Source: Paenibacillus cookii (GTDB taxonomy: Bacteria; Bacillota; Bacilli; Paenibacillales; Paenibacillaceae). Taken from it: a DNA stretch of 64,000 nucleotides. Each line of letters opens with the position of its first letter. Position 1 is the stretch's first letter. The notes beneath the pieces are model-generated. The model saw only the letters and a program-made list of their open reading frames with translations. It did not search any database and was not told the DNA's origin. The stretch spans positions 1 to 64,000 of the forward strand of contig NZ_BORW01000029.1 of NCBI RefSeq assembly GCF_018333375.1. Direction: 5' to 3'. This document shows, piece by piece, positions 25,189 through 33,301 of the stretch. Made by a program: the position numbers and the translations under genes.

Positions 25189-26346
25189 ATGGAACCGTTT
25201 ATTTATTTGGATCATGCAGCCACTTCCTGGCCGAAGCCTCCCGAGGTGTTGCAGGCGATGCAGAAGGCGATGGAGGAGGCGGCGGCCAATCCGGGGCGAG
25301 GCAGTCATCAGATGGCGGTAAAAGCGAGCAGGGTGCTGTTCGAAGGCCGCAAGATATTGTCCCAACTGTTTCAGGTTCGTAACCAAAATGACATCATATT
25401 TACGTATAATACAACGGAAGCGTTAAATTTGGCGATTAAAGGCTTGCTGAAATCCGGGGACCGGGTCGTGGCGACGATGGTTGAACATAATTCCGTAAGG
25501 CGCCCGCTCGAATATTTGAAACGGGTGATGGGCATTCATGTGGAATATATTCCGGTGAACGGTCAAGGACAACTGGATATGGCCAAACTGAAAGCTGCGC
25601 TGGAAAGCCGCCCAAAATTGGTAATTAGCACGCATAGTTCCAATTTGCTTGGCAGCATTTTGCCGGTTGCCGAGATCGGGGAGCTTGCCCGTCGTTTTGG
25701 AGCGGTCTATTTAGTGGATGCGGCTCAAAGCGCAGGCTGCCTGGATATTGACGTATCCGCCATGAATATCGATCTGCTGGCCTTTCCCGGGCATAAGGGA
25801 TTGCTGGGACCGCAAGGAACGGGAGGGTTATACATATCCCCGTCGATTGATTTGGAGCCGCTTTTACACGGAGGGACCGGAAGCCAATCGGAGGAAAAAG
25901 AGCAGCCTGCGGTCCGCCCGGATCGTTATGAGGCGGGGACGCCGAATACGGCCGGCATTGCAGGGCTAAGGGCCGGCGTCGCAGAGGTGATGAGGCAGAC
26001 GCCGCAGCAGATATATCGGCATGAATGGGAGCTTGCTCAGCGGATTATCGAAGGGATTCGGGGCATTCGCCATCTTCGTATATTGGGACCCGAAGCGGGG
26101 CAACCGAGAACCGGAATCGTATCATTCGTTTCCTCGGAGAAGGATTCCAGCGAGATCGCCTTCCGGTTGGACCGGGAATACGGAATCGCCGTAAGAGCTG
26201 GGATGCACTGTACGCCGCTGGCGCATGAAGCCGTCGAGACGCTGCAGACGGGGGCTGTCCGGATCAGCGTTGGCGTCACCACGACGCGGCGGGAGGCCCA
26301 TGCGGTGATTGATGCCGTTAAGGATATATGCGGCCAGCGGCCATAG
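25189..26346 (+). CDS. Class V aminotransferase, cysteine-desulfurase-like
   Basis: A 385-residue PLP enzyme of the NifS/CsdA type. The N-terminus IYLDHAATSWPKP, the PLP-binding region VDAAQSAG and the Schiff-base lysine in FPGHKGLLGPQGTG are clear. The catalytic-cysteine loop RAGMHCTPLAHE is present. This suggests sulfur release from cysteine. It belongs to a subgroup often annotated only as cysteine desulfurase family protein. No NifU/SufU scaffold is nearby. It stands alone downstream of spo0J. Confidence 0.88.
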   Translation: MEPFIYLDHAATSWPKPPEVLQAMQKAMEEAAANPGRGSHQMAVKASRVLFEGRKILSQLFQVRNQNDIIFTYNTTEALNLAIKGLLKSGDRVVATMVEHNSVRRPLEYLKRVMGIHVEYIPVNGQGQLDMAKLKAALESRPKLVISTHSSNLLGSILPVAEIGELARRFGAVYLVDAAQSAGCLDIDVSAMNIDLLAFPGHKGLLGPQGTGGLYISPSIDLEPLLHGGTGSQSEEKEQPAVRPDRYEAGTPNTAGIAGLRAGVAEVMRQTPQQIYRHEWELAQRIIEGIRGIRHLRILGPEAGQPRTGIVSFVSSEKDSSEIAFRLDREYGIAVRAGMHCTPLAHEAVETLQTGAVRISVGVTTTRREAHAVIDAVKDICGQRP

Positions 26347-26414
26347 GTTTGGATCAAAAATAGGCGCAAGGAACGGTATGGAAAAACGATTGTGATCAAG
26401 AATGAGGAAAAGGA

Positions 26415-26927
26415 ATGAAATCAGCAATGTCGGACTTGAATAGTTTAATTTTAGAACAGTTGCAGTGGTTTATCGGCGGAGGCATACTCCTCATTTTGAT
26501 CCTGCTCGTAATGGTATTGACGCAAGGCGCGAAGCTTAGAAAAATGCGCCGGAAATACGACCTGATGATGGCAGGCAGCGGTGTGGAGAATTTGGAGACG
26601 CTGCTCATCGACCTGAAAGTGCAAATGGATTCGATCGAGGACGAACATGAGCTTCAGCGCAAAACGCTGGAAAACGTCCTGGCCAAACTGCAGCAGGTCA
26701 AAGGGAAGATCGGCATCAAACGGTACAATGCATTTAGCGGTCAAGGCAGCGATTTGAGCTTTTCGATTGCGATTGTGGACGAAAAGAAAAATGGAGTTGT
26801 CATCTCGGCCCTTTACAGCCGTGACAGCTCCTATGTATATGCCAAACCGCTTGCGGCAGGCGAATCGTCGTATGCCCTGTCTCCCGAAGAGGTAGAGGCC
26901 ATCAGTCTAGCCTCGCAACAAGCGTAG
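26415..26927 (+). CDS. DUF4446 membrane-anchored protein
   Basis: A 170-residue protein of the DUF4446 family, function unknown. One membrane segment lies at about 15-35 (WFIGGGILLILILLVMVL). A coiled-coil-like stretch (about 55-95) and a C-terminal domain with SFSIAIVDEKKNGVVI follow. GAGG lies seven bases before the ATG. Homologues are often near soj-spo0J in Firmicutes. Its 3' end overlaps the convergent yyaC by 26 bases. Confidence 0.85.
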   Translation: MKSAMSDLNSLILEQLQWFIGGGILLILILLVMVLTQGAKLRKMRRKYDLMMAGSGVENLETLLIDLKVQMDSIEDEHELQRKTLENVLAKLQQVKGKIGIKRYNAFSGQGSDLSFSIAIVDEKKNGVVISALYSRDSSYVYAKPLAAGESSYALSPEEVEAISLASQQA

Positions 26928-27507
26928 AACGGGATTTCCATTCCTGGATCGCCGAATGCAGACTGGACGCAATAATCTCCGATAGACGAACGACCAAACT
27001 TAATCGCGTGTTTTGCAGCACGAAATATTCCATGAAGCCGCCGACATTAACGATACCCGTCAAATGGATATCGCCAACCGGCGGTAATTCTTTATGTACG
27101 CCTGCGCCGGGCTTGAGGGGGCCGCTGGCGACTTGGATGCAGCCGACGCTCGAGGATTGCCCGAGGCAAGCATCGATGCCGATCACGAATGGACGGTCGT
27201 GAAGGGCATAAATGGTCGAAAGCGTTTCTTGCAAATTGACGGCATGGACGGGCTCGTCCAGCGTGCCGTAAAGATGGAACCAGGGGCTTTTGTAGCGGGC
27301 GAGGGCCGTGCCGACCAAAGGGCCCAAGCAATCCCCGGTAGAGCGGTCCGTGCCGATGCAGACGACCACGACAGGTTGTTGTTCTTCGGCCTGGGACAAA
27401 TAAAACAAAAGACGATGAATGATAGCGGAATGGATTTCAGGATCGGTATGTGGTATTTTTAAGCATGAGAGCTGCTGGTTCTGGGATGGTTTGGGCAGCT
27501 GAGTCAT
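26902..27507 (-). CDS. yyaC: Putative sporulation protein YyaC (GPR-protease-like fold)
   Basis: A 201-residue protein. CIGTDRSTGDCLGPLVG and GIDACLG are the hallmarks of YyaC, which resembles the spore germination protease Gpr. In B. subtilis yyaC lies near spo0J and is expressed during sporulation. Its biochemical function is not established. AAAGGAAG precedes the ATG. It is one of few genes right of the origin transcribed toward it. Confidence 0.9.
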   Translation of the reverse strand: MTQLPKPSQNQQLSCLKIPHTDPEIHSAIIHRLLFYLSQAEEQQPVVVVCIGTDRSTGDCLGPLVGTALARYKSPWFHLYGTLDEPVHAVNLQETLSTIYALHDRPFVIGIDACLGQSSSVGCIQVASGPLKPGAGVHKELPPVGDIHLTGIVNVGGFMEYFVLQNTRLSLVVRLSEIIASSLHSAIQEWKSRSTLVARLD

Positions 27508-27619
27508 AGAATCTTCCTTTCAAATGCGATTGGTAGTATCTAGTATATGGACGGCTGCATGTTTTTATACTTCCTCGGGACAAGCAATTTATTAGAACGA
27601 AAAGGCGGGCAATAATGCA

Positions 27620-27874
27620 ATGGAGTCATGGATGTTGATGGCCTTCGATTCGACGCAGCAGGCTCTTCGGGCGGAAATGCTGCTGGAATATGCCGATATT
27701 GAAATCGATTTATGCCCAACGCCGAAGACGATTACGGCGGGCTGTGCGTTATCAATCCAATTTCCGAAGGAGGAGCTGGCTTCCGTACAGCAGATCGTTG
27801 TACAGGAGCAAGTGGAGATCAGAGGAATCTACTATAAAGACAATCATGATAGATATATAAGCATCGAGGGATAG
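27620..27874 (+). CDS. DUF3343 protein
   Basis: An 84-residue protein matching the DUF3343 pattern. The N-terminus reads MAFDSTQQALRAEMLLE, and a central PTPKTITAGCALSIQF holds a single cysteine. Members are sometimes proposed to act in sulfur or selenium transfer, which would be interesting next to a cysteine-desulfurase-like gene 1.3 kb upstream; that link is inference. It starts 13 bases before the MscS gene begins after its stop, so the two may be cotranscribed. Confidence 0.8.
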   Translation: MESWMLMAFDSTQQALRAEMLLEYADIEIDLCPTPKTITAGCALSIQFPKEELASVQQIVVQEQVEIRGIYYKDNHDRYISIEG

Positions 27875-27887
27875 GAGATCGATTAAG

Positions 27888-28796
27888 ATGATGAATCCAC
27901 AATGGCTCGAAACGGCAAACAGCGAAATGGAAGGGGCTGTGGATAAAGCGTTGAAGATTAGCGATAAGTTTCTTGACTGGATTACGAATGTGGATATGTG
28001 GACAAATGTGATGTTTTCAGGCATCCGCATTGTCGTGTTATTTATCGTGACCCGGATCGCCATCCGAGTCGTTTCCAAAATTATCGACCGGTCGCTGGAA
28101 CGCCACCAGCAGAGCCGGATCAATGTCAATCCGCGCCGGTTTGCCACCGTCGGGGAGCTTCTGAAAAATATAACGGCCGTCACCTGCAATTTCGTCATGG
28201 TGCTGCTCATCTTGTCCGAGTTCAACTTCAAGCTGGGGCCGTTGTTGGCGGGAGCAGGAGTACTGGGCCTTGCCATCGGTTTCGGCGCACAGAGCTTGGT
28301 GAAGGATGTCATTACGGGCTTTTTCATTATATTGGAGGATCAGTTTGCGGTGGGGGACGTCATTCAGACGGGAACCTATAAAGGTACGGTTGAGGTCATC
28401 GGCCTGCGTTCCACCCGCCTTGTGAGCATGAACGGCGAAACGCATATTTTGCCTAACGGGATGATTACGAGCGTGACGAATTTTTCCCTTTCCAATGCAC
28501 TGGCGATGGTCGATTTGCCGGTCAAAAACGAACGTTCGCTGGAGGACACCGTCGGCTTGATTAAGCAGTCGCTGACCGGCGTGCAGGAGGAAAACCCCAA
28601 TATCATTGCGGTGCCCGACGTTCTCGGCATTCAGTCGATGAGCACCAGCGAATACGTGATTCGCATCGTGGCGCAGTGCGAGCCGAATACGAGGGCGGAA
28701 GTGGAACGCGATATTTTGGAACATATCAAACAAGCTTTGGAGGCCGAAGAGGCACAGAAACAAGCGTTAAGCGAGATGGCGGCTTCGAAAGAATAA
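27888..28796 (+). CDS. MscS-family small-conductance mechanosensitive channel
   Basis: A 302-residue channel. Three membrane segments are visible at about 44-66, 88-110 and 115-135. The last is a Gly/Ala-rich pore helix (LLAGAGVLGLAIGFGAQSLVKD). The beta domain (DQFAVGDVIQTGTYKGTVE) and alpha-beta C-terminus follow. It opens under hypo-osmotic shock to release solutes. The length and short N-terminus resemble B. subtilis YkuT. It lies 13 bases after the DUF3343 gene and 19 bases before DUF951. Confidence 0.92.
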   Translation: MMNPQWLETANSEMEGAVDKALKISDKFLDWITNVDMWTNVMFSGIRIVVLFIVTRIAIRVVSKIIDRSLERHQQSRINVNPRRFATVGELLKNITAVTCNFVMVLLILSEFNFKLGPLLAGAGVLGLAIGFGAQSLVKDVITGFFIILEDQFAVGDVIQTGTYKGTVEVIGLRSTRLVSMNGETHILPNGMITSVTNFSLSNALAMVDLPVKNERSLEDTVGLIKQSLTGVQEENPNIIAVPDVLGIQSMSTSEYVIRIVAQCEPNTRAEVERDILEHIKQALEAEEAQKQALSEMAASKE

Positions 28797-28815
28797 AAAG
28801 GGGAGGCATGGTCAA

Positions 28816-29043
28816 ATGGAACGGAAAGTGTTTCAACTCGGCGATATCGTGCAAATGAAAAAAAATCACCCTTGCGGCAGCAACGAAATGGAAATCATTC
28901 GCATGGGGATGGACATTCGGATCAAGTGCGTCGGATGCCAGCACAGCGTTCTGATTCCCCGTGCCAAGTTCGAAAAAAACATGAAAAAAGTGCTCCGCTC
29001 CAAAAATGCAGGCGAGGAATCGCAGGAGTCGAACGAAAAGTAA
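28816..29043 (+). CDS. DUF951 protein
   Basis: A 75-residue protein with the full DUF951 signature: MKKNHPCGSNEMEIIRMG, then IRIKCVGCQH and VLIPRAKFEKNMKK. The three cysteines could bind metal. A gene of this family commonly follows an MscS gene in this chromosomal position. The function is unknown. GGGGAGG lies before the ATG. Confidence 0.9.
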   Translation: MERKVFQLGDIVQMKKNHPCGSNEMEIIRMGMDIRIKCVGCQHSVLIPRAKFEKNMKKVLRSKNAGEESQESNEK

Positions 29044-29061
29044 TCTTTTGTAAAACAGCTA

Positions 29062-29090
29062 TTGCATATTTTGTCCTCTTGTGATAGAAT
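29062..29090 (+). promoter_or_regulatory. tRNA-Ser promoter
   Basis: TTGCAT (29062-29067) and TAGAAT (29085-29090) are 17 bases apart, ending 12 bases before the tRNA. Confidence 0.65.
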
Positions 29091-29102
29091 AAGTTTTGCT
29101 GC

Positions 29103-29193
29103 GGAAAGGTACCCAAGAGGTCTAAGGGGGCTGACTCGAAATCAGTTAGGCGTCGCAAGGCGTGCGAGGGTTCGAATCCCTCTCTTTCCGCCA
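29103..29193 (+). tRNA. tRNA-Ser (anticodon CGA), CCA encoded
   Basis: A 91-base class II tRNA. The acceptor GGAAAGG pairs with TCTTTCC (one G-U), and the discriminator is G before CCA. The anticodon arm has CTGA/TCAG around the loop CTCGAAA, giving anticodon CGA at 29137-29139, which reads UCG. A long variable arm (GGCGTCGCAAGGCGT) and the T arm GAGGG-TTCGAAT-CCCTC follow. Confidence 0.97.
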
Positions 29194-29240
29194 CATTCCC
29201 TTTTTCATCAAATATACTTCATAGATTAACGTAATTGGAC

Positions 29241-29274
29241 AAAACCTTTGGCCCGTCATCGCCAGAGGTTTTTT
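29241..29274 (+). terminator. tRNA-Ser terminator
   Basis: AAACCTTTGGC pairs with GCCAGAGGTTT (one wobble), followed by T residues. Confidence 0.8.
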
Positions 29275-29614
29275 ACGTTGTATGGGGTTGTGCAGGCGAA
29301 ATGCTGACACTTCAATAAAACACCAAAGGAGAACCCGAAGGTCCTCCTGTTTGGCAGACGGCTACTCAATGGATTTTGGAATTCGTTCTACAACAAAACG
29401 TCATTGAAACTTCGGATAAAGCCGCGGAGCAATCTCCATTGCTCCAGACAAAATGTCTTTGGCACGTCCCCTCGCTTCTTTTAGTTATGCTGTTTCAGAC
29501 TTCCAGTGATTTGTTACGCAGCTCAGGCCCAACGGAACCACACCTCTCTCGTAACCGTCTGATTGTATCATCTGCATTTCGGGAGCGGATTATGCATCCG
29601 CGTCTAAAAAATTT
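29275..29614. other. Intergenic region with no recognised feature
   Basis: About 340 bases between the tRNA terminator and the YjzC-like gene. A plus-strand frame at 29376-29618 lacks protein-like composition and a ribosome site. A short perfect stem GCGGAT/ATCCGC near 29584-29600 has no T tract on either strand. Confidence 0.4.
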
Positions 29615-29809
29615 TTAGTGGACCCGGGCTTTGGTTTTCTTTTTCCACTTCCGGTCTTTGTTGGTCGTTTCCGGGAACGTCTCGCCGCGCTCCATCGTAA
29701 TCATTTTCGGATTCTGGATTTCGGTATGGAAGCTGGCTTCCCCGACCTCCATATATACCCCAGGGTTCGGCGCCTTGTCGCCAGGCTCGAATTCGGTTTT
29801 TTCACCCAT
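29615..29809 (-). CDS. YjzC-like small protein
   Basis: A 64-residue protein of the YjzC family, with FEPGDKAPNPGVYMEVGE near the N-terminus, a central ERGETFPET and a basic tail. Function unknown. A strong AAGGAGG lies eight bases before the ATG. It is divergent from rpsF. Confidence 0.85.
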   Translation of the reverse strand: MGEKTEFEPGDKAPNPGVYMEVGEASFHTEIQNPKMITMERGETFPETTNKDRKWKKKTKARVH

Positions 29810-29909
29810 GGCACAAACCTCCTTATCGAAATGAAAAATGGACTGCTTCTGTAGTGTTTACACATCGGGGGGAATCATGTGCCCGTTAATTTTGCCAATT
29901 CAGGCATGC

Positions 29910-29938
29910 TTGCATTAGGGCGGGCGTTTTGATATATT
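29910..29938 (+). promoter_or_regulatory. rpsF-ssb-rpsR promoter
   Basis: TTGCAT (29910-29915) and TATATT (29933-29938) are separated by 17 bases. Confidence 0.65.
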
Positions 29939-29955
29939 AATATGGTGCGAGTTTA

Positions 29956-29995
29956 GACTCGCTCCTTGCTCCTGACGCGATCAGGGGCCGAAGTC
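29956..29995 (+). promoter_or_regulatory. Probable S6:S18-binding leader motif
   Basis: Hairpin CCTGA-cgcga-TCAGG (29971-29985) sits inside an outer GACT/AGTC pairing (29956-29959 with 29992-29995). CCGA (29988-29991) is in the bulge just 3' of the hairpin. This matches the known S6:S18 motif, where a bulged CCG mimics the 16S site and allows autoregulation. The location, directly between promoter and rpsF, fits. Confidence 0.55.
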
Positions 29996-30013
29996 CATAA
30001 GGAGGTGAAAAAT

Positions 30014-30298
30014 ATGCGCAAATATGAAGTGATGTACATTATTCGTCCGGACATTGAACAAGAAGCCGTTCAAGCTGCAGTCGAAAAATTCCAAGGCATC
30101 ATCTCCAACGGTGGGGAAATCACGAAGCACGAAGTGATGGGCAAACGCCGTCTTGCGTATGAGATCAAGAAATTCCGTGATGGCACTTTCGTTCTGGTAA
30201 ACTTCACTGCAACTCCTGAAGTTGTTGCCGAACTCGAGCGTATCATGAAAATTTCCGACGAAGTAATTCGTTATCTCATTACTCTTGACGTTGCTTAA
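30014..30298 (+). CDS. rpsF: 30S ribosomal protein S6
   Basis: A 94-residue protein starting MRKYEVMYIIRPD, with KRRLAYEIKKFRDGTFVLVNF in the middle, standard for S6. The frame is open 16 codons further upstream, but this covers the leader RNA motif. The ATG at 30014 has GGAGGTG upstream. It is first in rpsF-ssb-rpsR. Confidence 0.97.
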   Translation: MRKYEVMYIIRPDIEQEAVQAAVEKFQGIISNGGEITKHEVMGKRRLAYEIKKFRDGTFVLVNFTATPEVVAELERIMKISDEVIRYLITLDVA

Positions 30299-30347
30299 TC
30301 CAAGCTTTGGCTTGAAGTGATCCATTCGATCGAAGGAGGGGATAGGA

Positions 30348-30827
30348 TTGTTGAACCGTGTAATTTTAATTGGCCGATTGACCAAAGATCCTGAGCTTCG
30401 CTACACGCCCGCAGGGGTTGCGGTAACGCAGTTCACGCTGGCGGTAGACAGACCGTTTACGTCGCAAGGCGGAGAGCGGGAAGCGGATTTTATTCCAGTG
30501 GTGACTTGGAGACAGCTCGCTGAGACCTGCGCGAACTACTTGCGCAAAGGCCGTTTGACGGCCGTGGAAGGTCGCATCCAGGTACGGAATTACGAAAATA
30601 ACGAAGGTAGACGCGTATACGTCACCGAAGTCATTGCCGATAACGTACGTTTCCTGGAATCGAACCGCGAAGGCGGCAGCGGCGGCGGCCAAGGACCGCG
30701 TGAAGAGTCCTCTTTCGGAGGCGGAAGCCGCGAGAATAACAATTACTCCCGGAGCAATTCCAATCAAGATCCTTTTTTCGATGACGGAAAACCGATAGAC
30801 ATATCGGATGATGATTTGCCATTTTAA
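30348..30827 (+). CDS. ssb: Single-stranded DNA-binding protein
   Basis: A 159-residue SSB. The OB-fold N-terminus is LNRVILIGRLTKDPELRYTP. A Gly/Ser/Asn-rich flexible linker (about 107-145) and the acidic protein-interaction tip DDDLPF follow. The start is TTG at 30348 (a second TTG follows directly) with AAGGAGGGG upstream. It lies between the two ribosomal genes as in B. subtilis. Confidence 0.97.
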   Translation: MLNRVILIGRLTKDPELRYTPAGVAVTQFTLAVDRPFTSQGGEREADFIPVVTWRQLAETCANYLRKGRLTAVEGRIQVRNYENNEGRRVYVTEVIADNVRFLESNREGGSGGGQGPREESSFGGGSRENNNYSRSNSNQDPFFDDGKPIDISDDDLPF

Positions 30828-30849
30828 ATACGGAAAGGACTGAAACAGC

Positions 30850-31122
30850 ATGGCTTTTAAACAAAGAGAAGGCGGAGACAACGATAAAAGACCGGCTCGC
30901 CGCGGCGGCCGTAACAAACGTCGTAAAGTGTGCTACTTCACTGTGAACAAAATTACTCACATTGATTATAAAGACACGGATCTGCTGAAAAAGTTCATTA
31001 GCGAACGCGGAAAAATTTTGCCTCGCCGTGTAACCGGCACAAGCGCAAAATACCAACGCATGCTGACGATTGCGATCAAACGCTCCCGTCAAATCGCATT
31101 GCTGCCATACACAACGGAATAA
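30850..31122 (+). CDS. rpsR: 30S ribosomal protein S18
   Basis: A 90-residue basic protein. KRRKVCYFTVNKITHIDYKD and LPRRVTGTSAKYQRMLTIAI are diagnostic of S18. It has an N-terminal extension rich in Arg, Gly and Asp. A terminator follows. Confidence 0.97.
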   Translation: MAFKQREGGDNDKRPARRGGRNKRRKVCYFTVNKITHIDYKDTDLLKKFISERGKILPRRVTGTSAKYQRMLTIAIKRSRQIALLPYTTE

Positions 31123-31140
31123 TTCCGTTTTGGCTATAGA

Positions 31141-31180
31141 AGGGCCAGTATTCTGGGTTTACCAGGATTCTGGCCTTTTT
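31141..31180 (+). terminator. rpsR terminator
   Basis: GGCCAG...CTGGCC with an inner CTGG/CCAG pairing forms a long stem, followed by TTTTT. Confidence 0.8.
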
Positions 31181-31269
31181 GATTTTATTTTGCCTCTGAA
31201 TACCGCGTAATGATCTACATAAAGTCAATCTCATGGTGCGCGTCATTGGAAACTTGTGTAAATTTTTAA

Positions 31270-31283
31270 ATTTCCCGGGCAAT
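31270..31283. promoter_or_regulatory. Noc-binding-site-like palindrome
   Basis: ATTTCCCGGGCAAT differs from the B. subtilis Noc-binding site ATTTCCCGGGAAAT at a single base. It lies in the intergenic region after rpsR, and noc is 9 kb away. No other match of this quality was seen in the window. Confidence 0.5.
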
Positions 31284-31405
31284 GACGATTGAACGTCAAG
31301 GCTTCGCAAGCGGGGTTCTTCAAAAGGCAAAAACGCATGCTAATTGGCTCCAAAGATGCCCAATCGCCAGATGGAGGTAGAGAAGAAGGAGATCCGCCTG
31401 CCCTA

Positions 31406-31414
31406 TGTTATAAT
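31406..31414 (+). promoter_or_regulatory. Candidate extended -10 promoter for the sensor kinase
   Basis: TGTTATAAT combines an extended -10 TGn with a perfect TATAAT (31409-31414), about 50 bases before the kinase start. No good -35 was seen. Confidence 0.4.
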
Positions 31415-31465
31415 AATGATGATCAGCGCATGTTCAAATGGACTCGTCGGCAGGAGGGAAGCTTC

Positions 31466-33301
31466 ATGGGAATCGGCAGAATATACAGAAACTATTTTAA
31501 GAACAATATGTTCATGAAGATCCTTCTGATCTTCACTTTCATCGCCATTGTGACGATTGTAATATTGTCATACCTGATGATTTCCTCCTTGTCGCAGTCG
31601 ATCGTAAATAAAGAATTGGATAACCAAAAAGCCGCCATGGAAAGCGTAAGCAGGTACATCGACAATCGGCACCGTGCCATAGAGAATATAGCAAGGGACA
31701 TGTACCGAAACGAAACCTTGTTTTCCAATATCTCGTTTTTAATGGAAAACCCTTATGCCGAATACGTGCAGCACCGTATGGATCAGTTTAATGTTCAATC
31801 GAACGGGGATTCGACGGACGCGCTTCAATATTTTCAAAATATCATGGACGAAAACGGCGATATCCGAAACCTGATGCTGTACGGGTCGGAACATCAGTAT
31901 CTCTCTATTTTCAAATCGAACAAGCAGTTCAAGCAGCTCTCCACCAATTTCGCCAATTCCTATATTCCCGAGGTTATGGCCATGGAAACGAAAGGCATCG
32001 CGGCTCCGAACGTTTGGGTTCGCAAAGCGGCCGATCAATGGGATAAGGAATTATATGCGATTAGAGTGCCCATTAACAACAAGCAGCTGAAAAATGCCGG
32101 CCAATTTTTGGTTTACCTTGATTCCAACAGCATTTTGAATGCGCTTGAAACCTATAAAAACGGCTACAAAGGAAGCATCGTCGTCCTTTCTTCGTCGGGA
32201 GACGTCCTTTTTGATTCGGAAGGAAAATATTACGGCAAAACCTATCCTTACGTCGACGTCACGGATTCGCTTTTTGATGATCCGCAGGCGGGACTGACCC
32301 GAAGCGGGGAAAGCATGTATATTAACAAGCTGATATCCGCCGAAGGGGGATACGTGGTCATTGGCGCCGTTCCGAAAAATGAAATCGCATCAAGTTATTC
32401 GGGCGTGCGGCAGACGATCATTACGATCAGCGCGATTTGCATCTTGTTTGCGGTTCTTTTCCCGGCGTTGTTCATCATCAATTTTGCCAATCGGACCAAC
32501 CGGATCATCAAATTTACGCGGAAGGTAAAAAACGGCGATTTTGCCGCCAGAATCGACGATCCGCGCGAGGACGAGCTGGGGCAAATCTCGCGGAGCTTCA
32601 ACGATATGCTGGATGAGCTGAATGCGTATATCGAACGGGTATACAAGGCGGAAATCAAACAGAAACAGACGGAGCTTGTCGCGCTTCAGGCCCGAATCAA
32701 CCCTCACTTTTTGTATAACACGTTGGAAGTTATCCGGATGAGGGCGATTTCCCAGGGAGCGAAAGACGTCGGGGAAATGATCTATAGCTTGTCCGTCCTG
32801 TTCAAAAGCCTGGTGCAGCAAAAAAGGAATTACACGCTGAAAGACGAGCTGGAAACCTGCCGTCTATACCTCGAGCTGTTCAGAATACGGTACAAGGACA
32901 GGTTTGATTATACGATCACTTATGATCCGGAGCTCGCCGATAAATCGGTCATGAAGCTATCGCTCCAACCGATTATAGAGAACTATATCATTCACGGCAT
33001 TCGAACGGAGAGGTACGATAATCGCTTGTCGGTCGAGATCAGGGAAGAAGGCGATATGCTCATCGCCGAAGTGTGCGACAACGGAAAAGGAATCGAGCCG
33101 GATCGCTTGAACGAAATTCGGGAGGAGCTGGAGAAACCGGAGGAAAGCGGCAAAATGTTCGGACTCCGAAGCGTTCATAGCCGTCTCCGTTTTCTGTACG
33201 GGCCTGCATACGGAATCGAGATTCAAAGTCGGCCGGATGAGGGCACGGTCATTACCGTGCGTTATCCAAGCCGGGAAGGAACGGATGCTGAACATGTATA
33301 A
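31466..33301 (+). CDS. YesM-family sensor histidine kinase
   Basis: A 611-residue membrane kinase. Transmembrane segments at about 18-40 and 315-337 flank an extracellular sensor region. A HAMP domain follows. The kinase core has ARINPHFLYNTLEVIR with the phospho-acceptor His414, then the ATP-binding DNGKGI near 537-542. The frame opens at 31289, but the ATG at 31466 with AGGAGGGAA fits the membrane topology. The response regulator overlaps its 3' end. The pair probably senses an extracellular sugar and controls the adjacent transporter and hydrolases; that target is inference from position. Confidence 0.92.
   Translation: MGIGRIYRNYFKNNMFMKILLIFTFIAIVTIVILSYLMISSLSQSIVNKELDNQKAAMESVSRYIDNRHRAIENIARDMYRNETLFSNISFLMENPYAEYVQHRMDQFNVQSNGDSTDALQYFQNIMDENGDIRNLMLYGSEHQYLSIFKSNKQFKQLSTNFANSYIPEVMAMETKGIAAPNVWVRKAADQWDKELYAIRVPINNKQLKNAGQFLVYLDSNSILNALETYKNGYKGSIVVLSSSGDVLFDSEGKYYGKTYPYVDVTDSLFDDPQAGLTRSGESMYINKLISAEGGYVVIGAVPKNEIASSYSGVRQTIITISAICILFAVLFPALFIINFANRTNRIIKFTRKVKNGDFAARIDDPREDELGQISRSFNDMLDELNAYIERVYKAEIKQKQTELVALQARINPHFLYNTLEVIRMRAISQGAKDVGEMIYSLSVLFKSLVQQKRNYTLKDELETCRLYLELFRIRYKDRFDYTITYDPELADKSVMKLSLQPIIENYIIHGIRTERYDNRLSVEIREEGDMLIAEVCDNGKGIEPDRLNEIREELEKPEESGKMFGLRSVHSRLRFLYGPAYGIEIQSRPDEGTVITVRYPSREGTDAEHV

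Noticed and set aside
25780..25793. Possible second Noc-binding site (CTTTCCCGGGCATA)
   Set aside because: Only the core matches the consensus. It differs at four of fourteen positions and lies in the aminotransferase coding sequence.
28922..29194. Minus-strand 90-codon frame with an EGFEPSHA-like N-terminus
   Set aside because: Its N-terminal part is the antisense translation of tRNA-Ser(CGA), a well-known false annotation, and the rest is antisense to DUF951.
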